Shown in pieces: positions 26,655 through 34,600 of a stretch of 64,000 nt of DNA; the stretch's first letter is position 1; each line of letters starts with the position of its first letter. The stretch comes from B16-G9 sp964400655 (lineage in GTDB: Bacteria; Bacteroidota; Bacteroidia; Bacteroidales; F082): positions 29,619 through 93,618 of the forward strand of contig CAYNVN010000095.1 of NCBI GenBank assembly GCA_964400655.1, written 5' to 3'. Both the position numbers and the translations under genes were made by a program. Under the pieces are notes generated by a model that was not told the origin of the DNA, did no database searches, and worked only from the letters and a program-made list of their open reading frames with translations.

Positions 26655-27299
26655 ATGGTTAAAGATTTACCTGCCAATACTGTTGAACGATTGAGTTTAT
26701 ATCGTCGGGTATTGCTAAATTATCCGTATAAGGAATCGCCTTATATTCATTCACACCGGCTGGCACATCTGCTTAAGATAAATCCCGCCCATGTCCGACG
26801 TGATTTAATGCTGATAGGTTTTACCGGCGACATACACAAAGGATATAACATAGTGAAACTTATTGAAAAGGTGGGGGAAGCCATCGACTGCAGATATGTT
26901 CAGAAAGTGGCTTTTGTGGGAATTGGCGATATGGGACGTGCGGTAGCAGAGTACTTTAATAACATGAAAACCAAGCTTAAGGTTGCGGCTACTTTCAGAA
27001 TTAACGACGAACCGGCAACTCAGTTTTTGGATGTGAAATGTTATAACATCTCAAGAATGAGTGAGATTTTAAGAAAAGAGAAGATAGAGATAGCGGTGCT
27101 GGCGGTACCTCAGTCGTTTGCCAAAGATATTTCAAAAGCCGTTGTTCATGCCGGCGTAAAAGGAATTTTGAATTTTACCTCTGTTCATCTGACTGTTCCC
27201 AAAGAGGTTTACGTTGAAAACTACGATATGATTGCCAAGCTGGAAAAACTTGCATATTTTACCAATAAAGATTTTTGCCCTTCTGAAGGAGAAAGTTAA
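26655..27299 (+). CDS. rex: redox-sensing transcriptional repressor Rex
   Basis: DNA-binding repressor that senses the NADH/NAD+ ratio. The N-terminal winged helix (1-78) has the family start ANTVERLSLYRRVLLNYP and the recognition region KINPAHVRRDLMLIGFTG, with KGYNI before the linker. The Rossmann domain follows with VAFVGIGDMGRAVAEYF (GxGxxG at 89-94), and the C-terminal swapped helix is near 195-214. Length of 214 residues is typical. The loop after VRRDL differs from the usual SYFGEFG, as seen in Bacteroidota homologues. It shares a unit with a barrel gene; targets such as fermentation genes are inferred, not shown. Confidence 0.9.
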   Translation: MVKDLPANTVERLSLYRRVLLNYPYKESPYIHSHRLAHLLKINPAHVRRDLMLIGFTGDIHKGYNIVKLIEKVGEAIDCRYVQKVAFVGIGDMGRAVAEYFNNMKTKLKVAATFRINDEPATQFLDVKCYNISRMSEILRKEKIEIAVLAVPQSFAKDISKAVVHAGVKGILNFTSVHLTVPKEVYVENYDMIAKLEKLAYFTNKDFCPSEGES

Positions 27300-27314
27300 A
27301 ATAGTTTGATAAGT

Positions 27315-27347
27315 AAAAAAAACGGCAGTTGTACTGCCGTTTTTTTT
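27315..27347. terminator. bidirectional terminator between rex and yebC
   Basis: A perfect 14-bp stem (27315-27328 with 27334-27347; core CGGCAG/CTGCCG) around TTGTA, flanked by eight A and eight T. It terminates transcripts in both directions; the last bases overlap the yebC stop. Confidence 0.92.
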
Positions 27348-28089
27348 ATCCCAGTTTTTCCATTTGTTCTTCAGTCAGCTCAAGATTGTGCCATACTTTT
27401 TGAACATCGTCGTCATCCTCAAACAGGTCGATAACTTTCATGGTTTTTTCAGCATCTTCGTCCGAAAGTATTTTTGTTTCGTGCGGAATACGTTGCAATT
27501 CGGCGGTTTCGGGTTCAATGCCCAGCTCTTCAAGTTTTTTCATCATATTTCCGAAATCTTCCATGGAGGTGGTAACATTAAAATAGCCCTCTTCCAGTTC
27601 AATATCTTCGGCACCGGCATCAATTAATTCCATTTCAAACTCCTCTTCGTCAATATCTCCTTTGGGAATGGAAAATACCCCTTTGCGGTCGAACAGAAAA
27701 CTAAGCGAACCGTTGGTGCCCAGGTTGCCGTTGTATTTATTAAAAATGGCTCTTACGTTGGAAACGGTACGCTGGGTGTTGTCGGTGGTAGCTTCCACGT
27801 AAACGGCAATACCGTGCGGCAGGTAACCTTCGTAAGTTACCTCCTGGAAATTGGCACTGTCCTTGTCTTTCCCTTTGTTAATAGCCCTTTCAATATTGTC
27901 TTTTGGCATACTTTGACCCTTGGCGTTGGCTATGGCCAGTCGTAAGCGCGGGTTTCCTTCCGGGTCGGGACCGCCCTCTTTAACCGCTACCGTAATCTCT
28001 TTGATGAGTTTTGAAAAAATCTTGGAACGTTTGGCATCCAGTGCCCCTTTTTTTCTTTTAATGGTTGACCATTTACTGTGTCCTGACAT
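27346..28089 (-). CDS. yebC: YebC/PmpR family protein
   Basis: A 247-residue member of the YebC (TACO1) family, originally annotated as transcription regulators and now linked in several bacteria to relief of ribosome stalling at proline-rich stretches. The diagnostic start GHSKWSTIKRKKGALDAKRS is complete, followed by KEGGPDPEGNPRLRLAIANAK and MPKDNIERAI. The acidic C-terminal domain (EDDDDVQKVWHNLE) is normal. Length matches the family. It is alone, convergent with rex over a shared terminator. The choice between translation and transcription roles for this subgroup is not settled by the sequence. Confidence 0.96.
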   Translation of the reverse strand: MSGHSKWSTIKRKKGALDAKRSKIFSKLIKEITVAVKEGGPDPEGNPRLRLAIANAKGQSMPKDNIERAINKGKDKDSANFQEVTYEGYLPHGIAVYVEATTDNTQRTVSNVRAIFNKYNGNLGTNGSLSFLFDRKGVFSIPKGDIDEEEFEMELIDAGAEDIELEEGYFNVTTSMEDFGNMMKKLEELGIEPETAELQRIPHETKILSDEDAEKTMKVIDLFEDDDDVQKVWHNLELTEEQMEKLG

Positions 28090-28161
28090 ATCTGATGTTT
28101 TTTTTGATTTTTAATTTAAGGCGATAAAATTAATAAAATAATGGGTAACCCCTGCATCAGG

Positions 28162-29193
28162 CTAATGGAACGAATAGGTTATTGTGCCGTTTATACCCCA
28201 GTCGTTGTGCTGGTCGCTTTCCAGTGTAGCGCTGTTGTCGAAGTTGTCGTAAAACGATGCGCCCACATAAAAGTTATTGAACAGCTCCACACGAACTTCT
28301 AACGAGGCATCAATTCTCCATCTTCCCGGTTGTGTAAAACTGGGATAAGTATCAATGTACGATTTGATATTTATTTCGGGATCGGTTCGTTTAAAAAAGT
28401 TGTAGGTAACGGTAAAAATTCCTTCGAGGTTGTTTGAGTTTTTGGTGGTATCGGTATAAATCTCTTTATTGGCACTTAACCCAAGGCCGGTATAAAAAAT
28501 TGACATATTGGTATGAATAATATCTTTACCGGCTGTTAAATTCAAATACATACGATTATTAAGATTGAGTTCCAGGTTGCTGGAAGCACCTACCACTGCC
28601 TGCATGCTGTAATGTTTTTTAATGTAGCGCCGGTACGAGATGGTATTGGTTGTTTTTTCGGATAAAACCGAATCCTGATAAGTGGTGATTTGGTTATTCC
28701 AGCTAATTTGAAAATAGTTTTTTTTACCGCGGTAATAGAGGTTGCCGGCAAAATTTAACTGGAGAATTTCGGTTGATTTTGTGTAATTACCCCCAATGCT
28801 GAAATCGCCCGATGTTCGCAGCCAAAAGGTGTTTTTTATGGGGAAAACCTCCACAAGCGAAATGGTTTTGATAATGTATATTCTGTTGTGCGAAATAATC
28901 CGTGTTTTGGCTTCGGTGCCGTTAACCGTATCTAAACTTCCAAAATAGAGCAGCCCGTTATCAAGAAGGATTTGAAACTCTTTCCCCGATTTTAGGGATT
29001 TTACTTTGTCGGTTTCAACGTTAATGGTTCCCATTCCGTTGGTGGAAAAATAGAGGATGCCGTTTTCTATCTTTTTTATCTCACCGGTAATGATGTTGCC
29101 GTTTATGTGTACCAGTGTATCGTTTTTTTGTGAAAACGATACGGTTGTAAACAGGATAAGAAATAAAAAAGTAACGAACAGCCTTTTAATCAT
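28162..29193 (-). CDS. DUF481 outer-membrane protein
   Basis: A 343-residue exported protein with a signal peptide (1-21, ending VSFSQ). Residues about 25-115 form a small beta-rich, Sm-like domain (LVHINGNIITGEIKKIENG, then VKSLKSGKEF), and about 125-343 match the DUF481 barrel: GDFSIGGNYTKSTEILQLNF, FGRWRID-like GRWRIDASLEVR, and a C-terminal aromatic strand ending YSFH. Members are called salt-induced outer-membrane proteins in some species, but the role is unknown. No operon partner; the leader shares the large repeat-bearing spacer at 29194-29629. Confidence 0.82.
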   Translation of the reverse strand: MIKRLFVTFLFLILFTTVSFSQKNDTLVHINGNIITGEIKKIENGILYFSTNGMGTINVETDKVKSLKSGKEFQILLDNGLLYFGSLDTVNGTEAKTRIISHNRIYIIKTISLVEVFPIKNTFWLRTSGDFSIGGNYTKSTEILQLNFAGNLYYRGKKNYFQISWNNQITTYQDSVLSEKTTNTISYRRYIKKHYSMQAVVGASSNLELNLNNRMYLNLTAGKDIIHTNMSIFYTGLGLSANKEIYTDTTKNSNNLEGIFTVTYNFFKRTDPEINIKSYIDTYPSFTQPGRWRIDASLEVRVELFNNFYVGASFYDNFDNSATLESDQHNDWGINGTITYSFH

Positions 29194-29383
29194 GTTTGAA
29201 ATTGCCGGTAATAAATTTGAAGCAAAAATAAGGTTTTATTTGAATGAGCAGGCGCAAACGTTATAGTGGCAAGTATGCAGACAGGTATTTCGGTTATTGG
29301 CTTTGTTGTTGGGCACAGCACATTTACAGAAGTCGTTTGTTGTTGTGCTAAAAGAAATTTAGATACTTTTATGCTTTTCAATT
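29194..29383. other. left part of the spacer between the DUF481 and MFS genes
   Basis: The left half of the 436-bp spacer at 29194-29629. It carries an AT-rich stretch with no convincing gene. Short open frames exist on both strands (35 and 84 codons), without ribosome sites or composition of real genes. The right half is dominated by the nested repeats described separately. I could not identify a clear promoter for the DUF481 gene here. Confidence 0.45.
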
Positions 29384-29611
29384 TGAAGTTATTTAAAGTT
29401 AATTTGTTGGTTATAACAGTAGAATATTTAAAGTGACTGTTCAAAAAGTAATTTTTAGTTATTTTATCAGCTTAAGCAGGGGTTGTCACACTGAGTGAAG
29501 TCGAAGCGTGATGCATTCTTCGACTTCGCTCAGAATGACACGTTTTTTACTTTTTGAACGCTCTTCTACAGTAGAATATTTATATTTTTAGCTGTTAACT
29601 TTAAATAACTT
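29384..29611. repeat. nested inverted and direct repeat structure upstream of MFS gene
   Basis: Four layers are directly visible. Outer: a perfect 17-bp inverted repeat, 29384-29400 with 29595-29611. Next: a 15-bp direct repeat, ACAGTAGAATATTTA at 29416-29430 and 29568-29582. Inside: a perfect 13-bp inverted repeat, 29439-29451 with 29547-29559. Centre: a 23-bp inverted repeat with three mismatches, 29484-29506 with 29518-29540. The layout fits a small element that landed inside an older hairpin 18 bp before the MFS start. Confidence 0.85.
29431..29567. mobile_element. MITE-like element bounded by 15-bp direct repeats
   Basis: A 137-bp noncoding segment with terminal inverted sequence (GTTCAAAAAGTAA near the left end, its complement near the right) and a central hairpin, flanked by identical 15-bp direct repeats that look like a target duplication. 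The central part (TGTCATTCTGAGCGAAGTC on the minus strand) is of a type seen repeatedly in Bacteroidota spacers. It has no transposase, so mobility would depend on another element. A 15-bp duplication is long for most families, so it may be recombination-derived. Confidence 0.5.
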
Positions 29612-29629
29612 CTTTTAAAATATTGTGTT

Positions 29630-31153
29630 ATGGCAAAAAAACCGCGCCTGAGTTTTTGGCAAATCTGGAATATGAGTTTCGGGTTTTTGGGTATTCAGTT
29701 TGGGTTTGCATTACAGAATGCCAATGTGAGCCGTATTTTTGAAACCCTTGGTGCCAACGTGGAAGATATTCCAATCCTCTGGATAGCAGCACCGGTTACG
29801 GGGCTTATTATTCAGCCCATAATAGGACACATGAGCGATAATACCTGGGGCAGGCTTGGAAGGCGGCGGCCCTATTTTCTTACAGGGGCTGTTCTTGCTT
29901 CCGTTGCCTTGTTTATAATGCCCAATTCACCCGCTTTGTGGATTGCCGCCGGTATGTTGTGGATTATGGATGCTTCCATTAACATCTCCATGGAACCTTT
30001 CAGGGCTTTTGTGGGTGATATGTTACCTTCCGACCAGCGTACAAGCGGATTTGCCATGCAGAGCTTTTTTATCGGTACCGGTGCGGTGGTGGCTTCGGCA
30101 TTGCCCTACATGATGACCAACTGGTTTGGTATTGAAAATACCGCTCCCGAAGGTATAATTCCTCCCTCGGTTAAGTTTTCGTTTTATATAGGAGGAGCCA
30201 TATTTTTTGTGGCTGTATTGTGGACCATTGTGAGAACCAAAGAGTATTCGCCCGAAGAGCTGGAGTCGTTTGATGAAGATAAGGATTTGTCAATAAAAAA
30301 GAGGGAAGCTGAAGCAGAGAAGATTTTACCATCCCGGTCGTTTTTTAAAAGAAGTGTTATATGGATTGTTGCCGGTATTGTTTTAACCTTTCTTGTTTAT
30401 TATTACAAGCTGGAGGCCGAGTTGTATATTCTCGGAGTGGGTGTGCTGGTTTTCGGGCTGGTTCAGGTGATTACAGGACTATTTGTCGGCAACGGTAACA
30501 ATAAGAACGGTTTTGTGGTGGTAATTAACGACCTTAATAAAATGCCCAAAACCATGAAAGAACTGGCCGTGGTACAGTTTTTTTCGTGGTTTGCCCTGTT
30601 TGCCATGTGGATTTATACCACGGCTGCCGTTACAAGTCATATTTACGGTACCGAAGATTCAACCTCAAAATTGTTTAACGAAGGTGCCGACTGGGTAGGT
30701 ATTATGTTTGCCGTTTACAACGGGTTTGCTGCCGTGGTGGCTTTTTTACTTCCGGTATTGGCCAAATACACAAGCCGTAAAATCACCCATCTTATTGCCC
30801 TTGTTTTGGGTGGATTGGGGCTGATATCGGTTTATTTTATCAAAGACCCCGGGTTGCTTATTCTTTCCATGCTGGGGGTTGGTATTGCATGGGCCAGCAT
30901 TTTGGCCATGCCTTACGCCATATTAACCGGTTCGTTGCCGCAAAATAAAATGGGAACCTATATGGGGATATTCAATTTCTTTATTGTAATTCCGCAGATT
31001 CTGGCAGCGAGTATTCTTGGGTTTTTTGTTAAAAACATTGCGGGGGGTGAGGCGATTTTTGCACTTATCCTCGGAGGTGCTTCTATGATTCTTGCAGGGG
31101 TGCTTACCCTTTTGGTTGATGATGTGGATGAACCGAACCGGAAAAAAAGATAG
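29630..31153 (+). CDS. MFS transporter, SLC45/GPH-like sugar carrier
   Basis: A 507-residue polytopic protein with about 12 membrane segments in two bundles, separated by a charged loop (about residues 200-240) and an unusual extra hydrophobic pair near 240-290. The motif DNTWGRLGRRRPYFLTG after the second helix resembles the SLC45/glycoside-pentoside-hexuronide group, which carries sucrose, maltose or similar sugars by cation symport. FWQIWNMSFGFLGIQFGFALQN is the usual start, given here in two parts: FWQIWNMSFG and FLGIQFGFALQN. No glycan hydrolase or SusCD genes are near, so the substrate is unknown. The repeat element lies just upstream. Confidence 0.85.
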   Translation: MAKKPRLSFWQIWNMSFGFLGIQFGFALQNANVSRIFETLGANVEDIPILWIAAPVTGLIIQPIIGHMSDNTWGRLGRRRPYFLTGAVLASVALFIMPNSPALWIAAGMLWIMDASINISMEPFRAFVGDMLPSDQRTSGFAMQSFFIGTGAVVASALPYMMTNWFGIENTAPEGIIPPSVKFSFYIGGAIFFVAVLWTIVRTKEYSPEELESFDEDKDLSIKKREAEAEKILPSRSFFKRSVIWIVAGIVLTFLVYYYKLEAELYILGVGVLVFGLVQVITGLFVGNGNNKNGFVVVINDLNKMPKTMKELAVVQFFSWFALFAMWIYTTAAVTSHIYGTEDSTSKLFNEGADWVGIMFAVYNGFAAVVAFLLPVLAKYTSRKITHLIALVLGGLGLISVYFIKDPGLLILSMLGVGIAWASILAMPYAILTGSLPQNKMGTYMGIFNFFIVIPQILAASILGFFVKNIAGGEAIFALILGGASMILAGVLTLLVDDVDEPNRKKR

Positions 31154-31194
31154 TGTGCCGTTCGGTTGTTCCGGCGGGGTTCTTTTAAATTTGC

Positions 31195-32169
31195 TTACGG
31201 AAGCTGTCCTATTTTTTCTCCCATCTTAACCTGTGTTTCGAGCCCTTTTGCCGTATTCTCAAGCAGGTCGTTATCAATTTTCAGGGTACCTTTTTTAAAC
31301 AGCAACAGTATGGATGACCCTCCAAACTTAAAATAACCCTTTTCCTGACCTTTGACTACGGTATCGCCTTTGTAGGTTTGAACGATGCTACCAACCATGG
31401 TGGCACCTATTTCCGACATGATTACATCGCCAAAACGACGATTGGCCAAAATAATGTATTCGCGCTTATTGAGTAAAAATACTTCGGGTATTGTACGCAG
31501 CGCAATGGGCGAAACCGAAAAGAGCGACCCGTTAATTTTAACATCGGGACTAACGGTTCCGCCAAGCGGGAAATGATAGCGGTGATAATCGGTGGGGCAA
31601 AGCCGCAACAGAATCATACTGCCGTCGCCGTATAGTGCCGCCAGCGAATCGTTGTTTAAAAACGATCGTACATCAAAACGATAACCCTTAACAATAAAAC
31701 TTTGATTACCGATATTGTCGTATGCCAGTATTTTTCCGTCGCCCGGAGAAACCAAAACGTTGGAATCCATATCAACGGGACGGGCCGAAGGTTTTAATTT
31801 TCTGATAAAAAAGTCGTTGAAAGTTTTGAACCGGTTACGGCGGGCAATGCTTAAATCAATGTTAAAGTCTTTAACAAAGGGTTCGATTTTTTTTGCCGAC
31901 CATCGTGTGTCCATCAGGCGGCCGTATATTTCGGAAACGAATTTACGTTTTACGAGTGTTTGCAGCGATAATTCGCCCAGAGGGTTGTAATAGAGCCACT
32001 TCAGCCATGCCTCACCGGCAACCTTTTCAACTTCAATGGTACCCGTTTCCCTGTTGACATATTTTATGGGAGCTGTTTCCTGTACGGGATACAGCCCCAT
32101 GCCAAGAAGTAAAACCAGCAGGGCAATCAGGTAATAGCGGGCTTTTGATTTTTTTTTGTGAAGCGGCAT
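31195..32169 (-). CDS. psd: phosphatidylserine decarboxylase proenzyme
   Basis: Pyruvoyl enzyme that makes phosphatidylethanolamine from phosphatidylserine at the membrane. Residues 10-30 form a hydrophobic anchor. The fold marks are FNDFFIRKLKPSARPVD, VSPGDGKILAYDN, RLCPTDYHRYHFPLGG and the self-cleavage motif KFGGSSILLLF. Cleavage before S285 would release a 40-residue alpha chain carrying the pyruvoyl group. At 324 residues it is of the longer eukaryote-like type. It starts 5 bp after the cytochrome c gene, so the two are in one operon, an uncommon pairing. No pssA is in the window. Confidence 0.92.
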   Translation of the reverse strand: MPLHKKKSKARYYLIALLVLLLGMGLYPVQETAPIKYVNRETGTIEVEKVAGEAWLKWLYYNPLGELSLQTLVKRKFVSEIYGRLMDTRWSAKKIEPFVKDFNIDLSIARRNRFKTFNDFFIRKLKPSARPVDMDSNVLVSPGDGKILAYDNIGNQSFIVKGYRFDVRSFLNNDSLAALYGDGSMILLRLCPTDYHRYHFPLGGTVSPDVKINGSLFSVSPIALRTIPEVFLLNKREYIILANRRFGDVIMSEIGATMVGSIVQTYKGDTVVKGQEKGYFKFGGSSILLLFKKGTLKIDNDLLENTAKGLETQVKMGEKIGQLP

Positions 32170-32174
32170 TTACA

Positions 32175-32960
32175 TTAGTCTTCAAAATAATCGTTAAACT
32201 TACGTGCATGTAATTCTAACAGAGCTTTGTATTTTTCACCCTCTTTCATGCTTGTAACTTCCATCAGCTTGTGCATATTTTTTTCCAAACCGTGAAAAAA
32301 GTTGTGTAACTGTTCAAAAGCAGCCCCCTCGTTTTTATTGTCCATAATAACAGTTTTTGATTTTTCAAAAATCAACTTTCCCAGTTCGTGATAATCTGAA
32401 ACTTTGTTGGCGCTAAATCTTTCAAGCATTTGGTTAACCACATTCATGGTTTTTATGGTTGTTTCGTCAACTTTCCATTTTTTGCCGTCATTTAATGCTA
32501 CAACCGACCTTTCCGTCATTTTTTTGTTGCCCTTATTTCCCTGCATTTGTTGCATCATTGCCGGTTTTTCCTGTTCATTATCAAAAATATATTCGGCAAT
32601 AATTTTTAAGTCGTTTTCAGGATAAGCCAATGGGGGCATTATTTTAAATTTGCGTACGGCACCCGGCATTAATGCTTTTTCTTTCGATGGATGATGTACC
32701 CAGCTTACAATGGCATCAATAAAATCCTGTTTGTTGGGATATGCTGGCTTATAGTGCTTTTTTACCATCATTATGGGAGGTGCCAGCATTTGGTCGTGTG
32801 AGGTTACGTTTGGGTTATGACATACGTAACAATAGGTTTTTAACAGTCGGTATCCTTCCGAATCAGTTAGTGTTGCTTTTGAATTGTTTTGACTGTTTAC
32901 CAACACGGGAGCAAACAAAAACAGTAAAGCGGAAGCTGTTGAAATTAAAAGTATTTTCAT
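32175..32960 (-). CDS. exported mono-haem cytochrome c-like protein
   Basis: A signal peptide (1-23, ending NSQ) leads to a class I cytochrome c domain with one haem site, CYVCHNPN (CxxCH, about residues 43-47). A candidate axial methionine lies in IMPPLAYPENDLKIIAEYIF. The C-terminal half (about 140-261) is helical and charged and has no clear family. The protein should be periplasmic or exported and carry electrons. It is the first gene of a pair with psd. A role in respiration is inferred only from the haem motif; the helical tail is unexplained. Confidence 0.8.
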   Translation of the reverse strand: MKILLISTASALLFLFAPVLVNSQNNSKATLTDSEGYRLLKTYCYVCHNPNVTSHDQMLAPPIMMVKKHYKPAYPNKQDFIDAIVSWVHHPSKEKALMPGAVRKFKIMPPLAYPENDLKIIAEYIFDNEQEKPAMMQQMQGNKGNKKMTERSVVALNDGKKWKVDETTIKTMNVVNQMLERFSANKVSDYHELGKLIFEKSKTVIMDNKNEGAAFEQLHNFFHGLEKNMHKLMEVTSMKEGEKYKALLELHARKFNDYFED

Positions 32961-33087
32961 TATTATAATATTGAAAGTTAACCCAATTACCTTTGTTTTT
33001 TTACAAAACAGGTACTTGTATTTATTTGTTTATACCTTTTAAAGTTATCTTTTTGATATTTATTAAAAGTAATGGCACTATATGTTA

Positions 33088-33264
33088 TTACTGCGCAGAG
33101 TAATAGCATCTTTTGGGCGAAATAATTTTTTCTTCCACTTTGAGTTTTTTAATTGCTTTATCAACCTCTTTTTTATCAATACCTGCCATTTCGGCAATTT
33201 CGCCCGATTTTAAAGGTTTGTCTGCCTTTTTTAAGGTATCTAATACTTTGTCTTTTGTTTCCAT
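33088..33264 (-). CDS. 58-residue winged-helix-like protein
   Basis: This gene is short, so easily missed. The start METKDKVLDTLKKADKPLK leads to a helix-turn-helix pattern, GEIAEMAGIDKKEVDKAIKK, and ends with a strand-like SPKRCYYSAQ. This fits a minimal winged helix such as the small MarR/TrmB-like proteins common in Bacteroidota. It begins 15 bp after DUF1015, which it follows on the minus strand, and has an ATG with purine-rich upstream bases. It could bind DNA, but 58 residues are barely enough, so its role is inference. Confidence 0.7.
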   Translation of the reverse strand: METKDKVLDTLKKADKPLKSGEIAEMAGIDKKEVDKAIKKLKVEEKIISPKRCYYSAQ

Positions 33265-33279
33265 GATAATGGTGTTTTA

Positions 33280-34527
33280 TTAATCCAGTTCGTGAACAAC
33301 AAGGCCCGAACGAAGTTTAGGTTCAAACCAGGTGGTTTTCGGGGGCATAATCATGCCGTTGTCGGCAATGTCGATTAGTTGTTTCATGCTAACGGGATAA
33401 AGGGCAAAGGCCACTTTCATTTCGCCGCTGTCAACACGTTTTTTCAGTTCGCCCAAACCGCGAATACCGCCCACAAAATCGATGCGTTTTGAAGTACGCA
33501 GGTTTTCGATTCCCAACAACGGGTTCAGTACTTCGTTGGTCAGGATGGTAACATCAAGTACTCCGATGGGGTCGTTATCATCATAGGTGTTCTCTTTGGC
33601 GGTTAATTTATACCAGTGTCCGTTGATGTACATTGAAAATTCGTGAAGTGCTGCCGGTTTATATTCGTCGGTTCCCATATCTTCAACATCGAAACTCTCT
33701 TTGAGTTTTTCAATAAATTCCGCTTCCGATAAACCGTTAAGGTCTTTTACAACCCGGTTGTAGTCGATAATGGTAAGCTGGTTGTCGGGAAAATGGACGG
33801 CCAAAAAGAAATTGTATTCTTCATTTCCGGTATGGTTTGGGTTGGCTTCGCGTTTTTCTTTTCCAACCAAAGCAGCGGCAGCGGTACGATGGTGTCCGTC
33901 GGCAACATAAACGGCGGGCATCTCTTTAAAATAGGCAATAATGCTGTTTATCATCTCTTTATCGGAGATCACCCAAAAATGGTGTCCTACACCGTCGTCG
34001 GCTGTAAAGTCGTATTCAGGTTCGTTGTTTTTTGCAAAATCCATAATCATCGAATCCAGCGCTTTGTTGGCAGGATACGAAAAAAATACCGGCTCCATGT
34101 TGGCGTTGGTTATGCGGACATGTTTCATGCGGTCTTCTTCTTTATCGGGCCGTGTGAGTTCGTGTTTTTTTATGACGTTATTAAGGTAGTCATCCACGCT
34201 GGCACACCCGACAATACCGTATTGGGTTTTCCCCCACATGGTTTGTGCGTAGATGTATAGTTTGTCTTCACTATCTTTAGTCAGCCATCCCTTTGATTTG
34301 AAAGTTTCAAGATTCTCTTTGGCTTTGTTGTACACTTCCTGGCTGTACAAACTGGTACCTTCCGGCAAATCAATTTCGGGTTTAATAATGTGCAGCAACG
34401 AATACTCATTGCCTTTTGCCTCTTCTCTGGCCTCTTTTGAGTTCAACACATCGTAGGGGCGCGAAGCAAGGTTTTTTACAATTTCTTTAGGTGGCCTGAG
34501 GCCTTTGAATGCTTTTAAAGTTGCCAT
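33280..34527 (-). CDS. DUF1015 family protein
   Basis: A 415-residue soluble protein of the DUF1015 family. Typical features are the start KGLRPPKEIVKNLASRPYDV, LLHIIKPEIDLP, and VYVADGHHRTAAALVG, whose DGHHR segment (210-214) resembles the ParB/sulfiredoxin-like fold used also by free serine kinases (SerK, SbnI). It lies 2-3 kb downstream of serA and serC in the same direction, an association often seen in Bacteroidota and clostridia. A link to serine or phosphoserine metabolism is therefore plausible but unproven. A small winged-helix gene follows. A strong terminator separates it from the gene before it. Confidence 0.85.
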   Translation of the reverse strand: MATLKAFKGLRPPKEIVKNLASRPYDVLNSKEAREEAKGNEYSLLHIIKPEIDLPEGTSLYSQEVYNKAKENLETFKSKGWLTKDSEDKLYIYAQTMWGKTQYGIVGCASVDDYLNNVIKKHELTRPDKEEDRMKHVRITNANMEPVFFSYPANKALDSMIMDFAKNNEPEYDFTADDGVGHHFWVISDKEMINSIIAYFKEMPAVYVADGHHRTAAAALVGKEKREANPNHTGNEEYNFFLAVHFPDNQLTIIDYNRVVKDLNGLSEAEFIEKLKESFDVEDMGTDEYKPAALHEFSMYINGHWYKLTAKENTYDDNDPIGVLDVTILTNEVLNPLLGIENLRTSKRIDFVGGIRGLGELKKRVDSGEMKVAFALYPVSMKQLIDIADNGMIMPPKTTWFEPKLRSGLVVHELD

Positions 34528-34550
34528 TTTTTTGCTGTTAGGGTTATGGT

Positions 34551-34585
34551 AAAAAAAATCCGACTACCCCCGGGCAGTCGGATTT
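34551..34585 (-). terminator. terminator of the four-helix-bundle gene
   Basis: Stem of 10 bp, AAATCCGACT with AGTCGGATTT (34556-34565 and 34576-34585), with a GC-rich loop. On the minus strand it is followed by eight T. It lies 16 bp beyond the stop of the four-helix protein and before the DUF1015 start. Confidence 0.88.
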
Positions 34586-34600
34586 ATCTTAAAAACTATT

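Noticed and set aside
29190..29444. 84-codon open frame on the minus strand before the DUF481 gene
   Set aside because: It overlaps the DUF481 start and part of the repeat structure; composition is not that of a gene.
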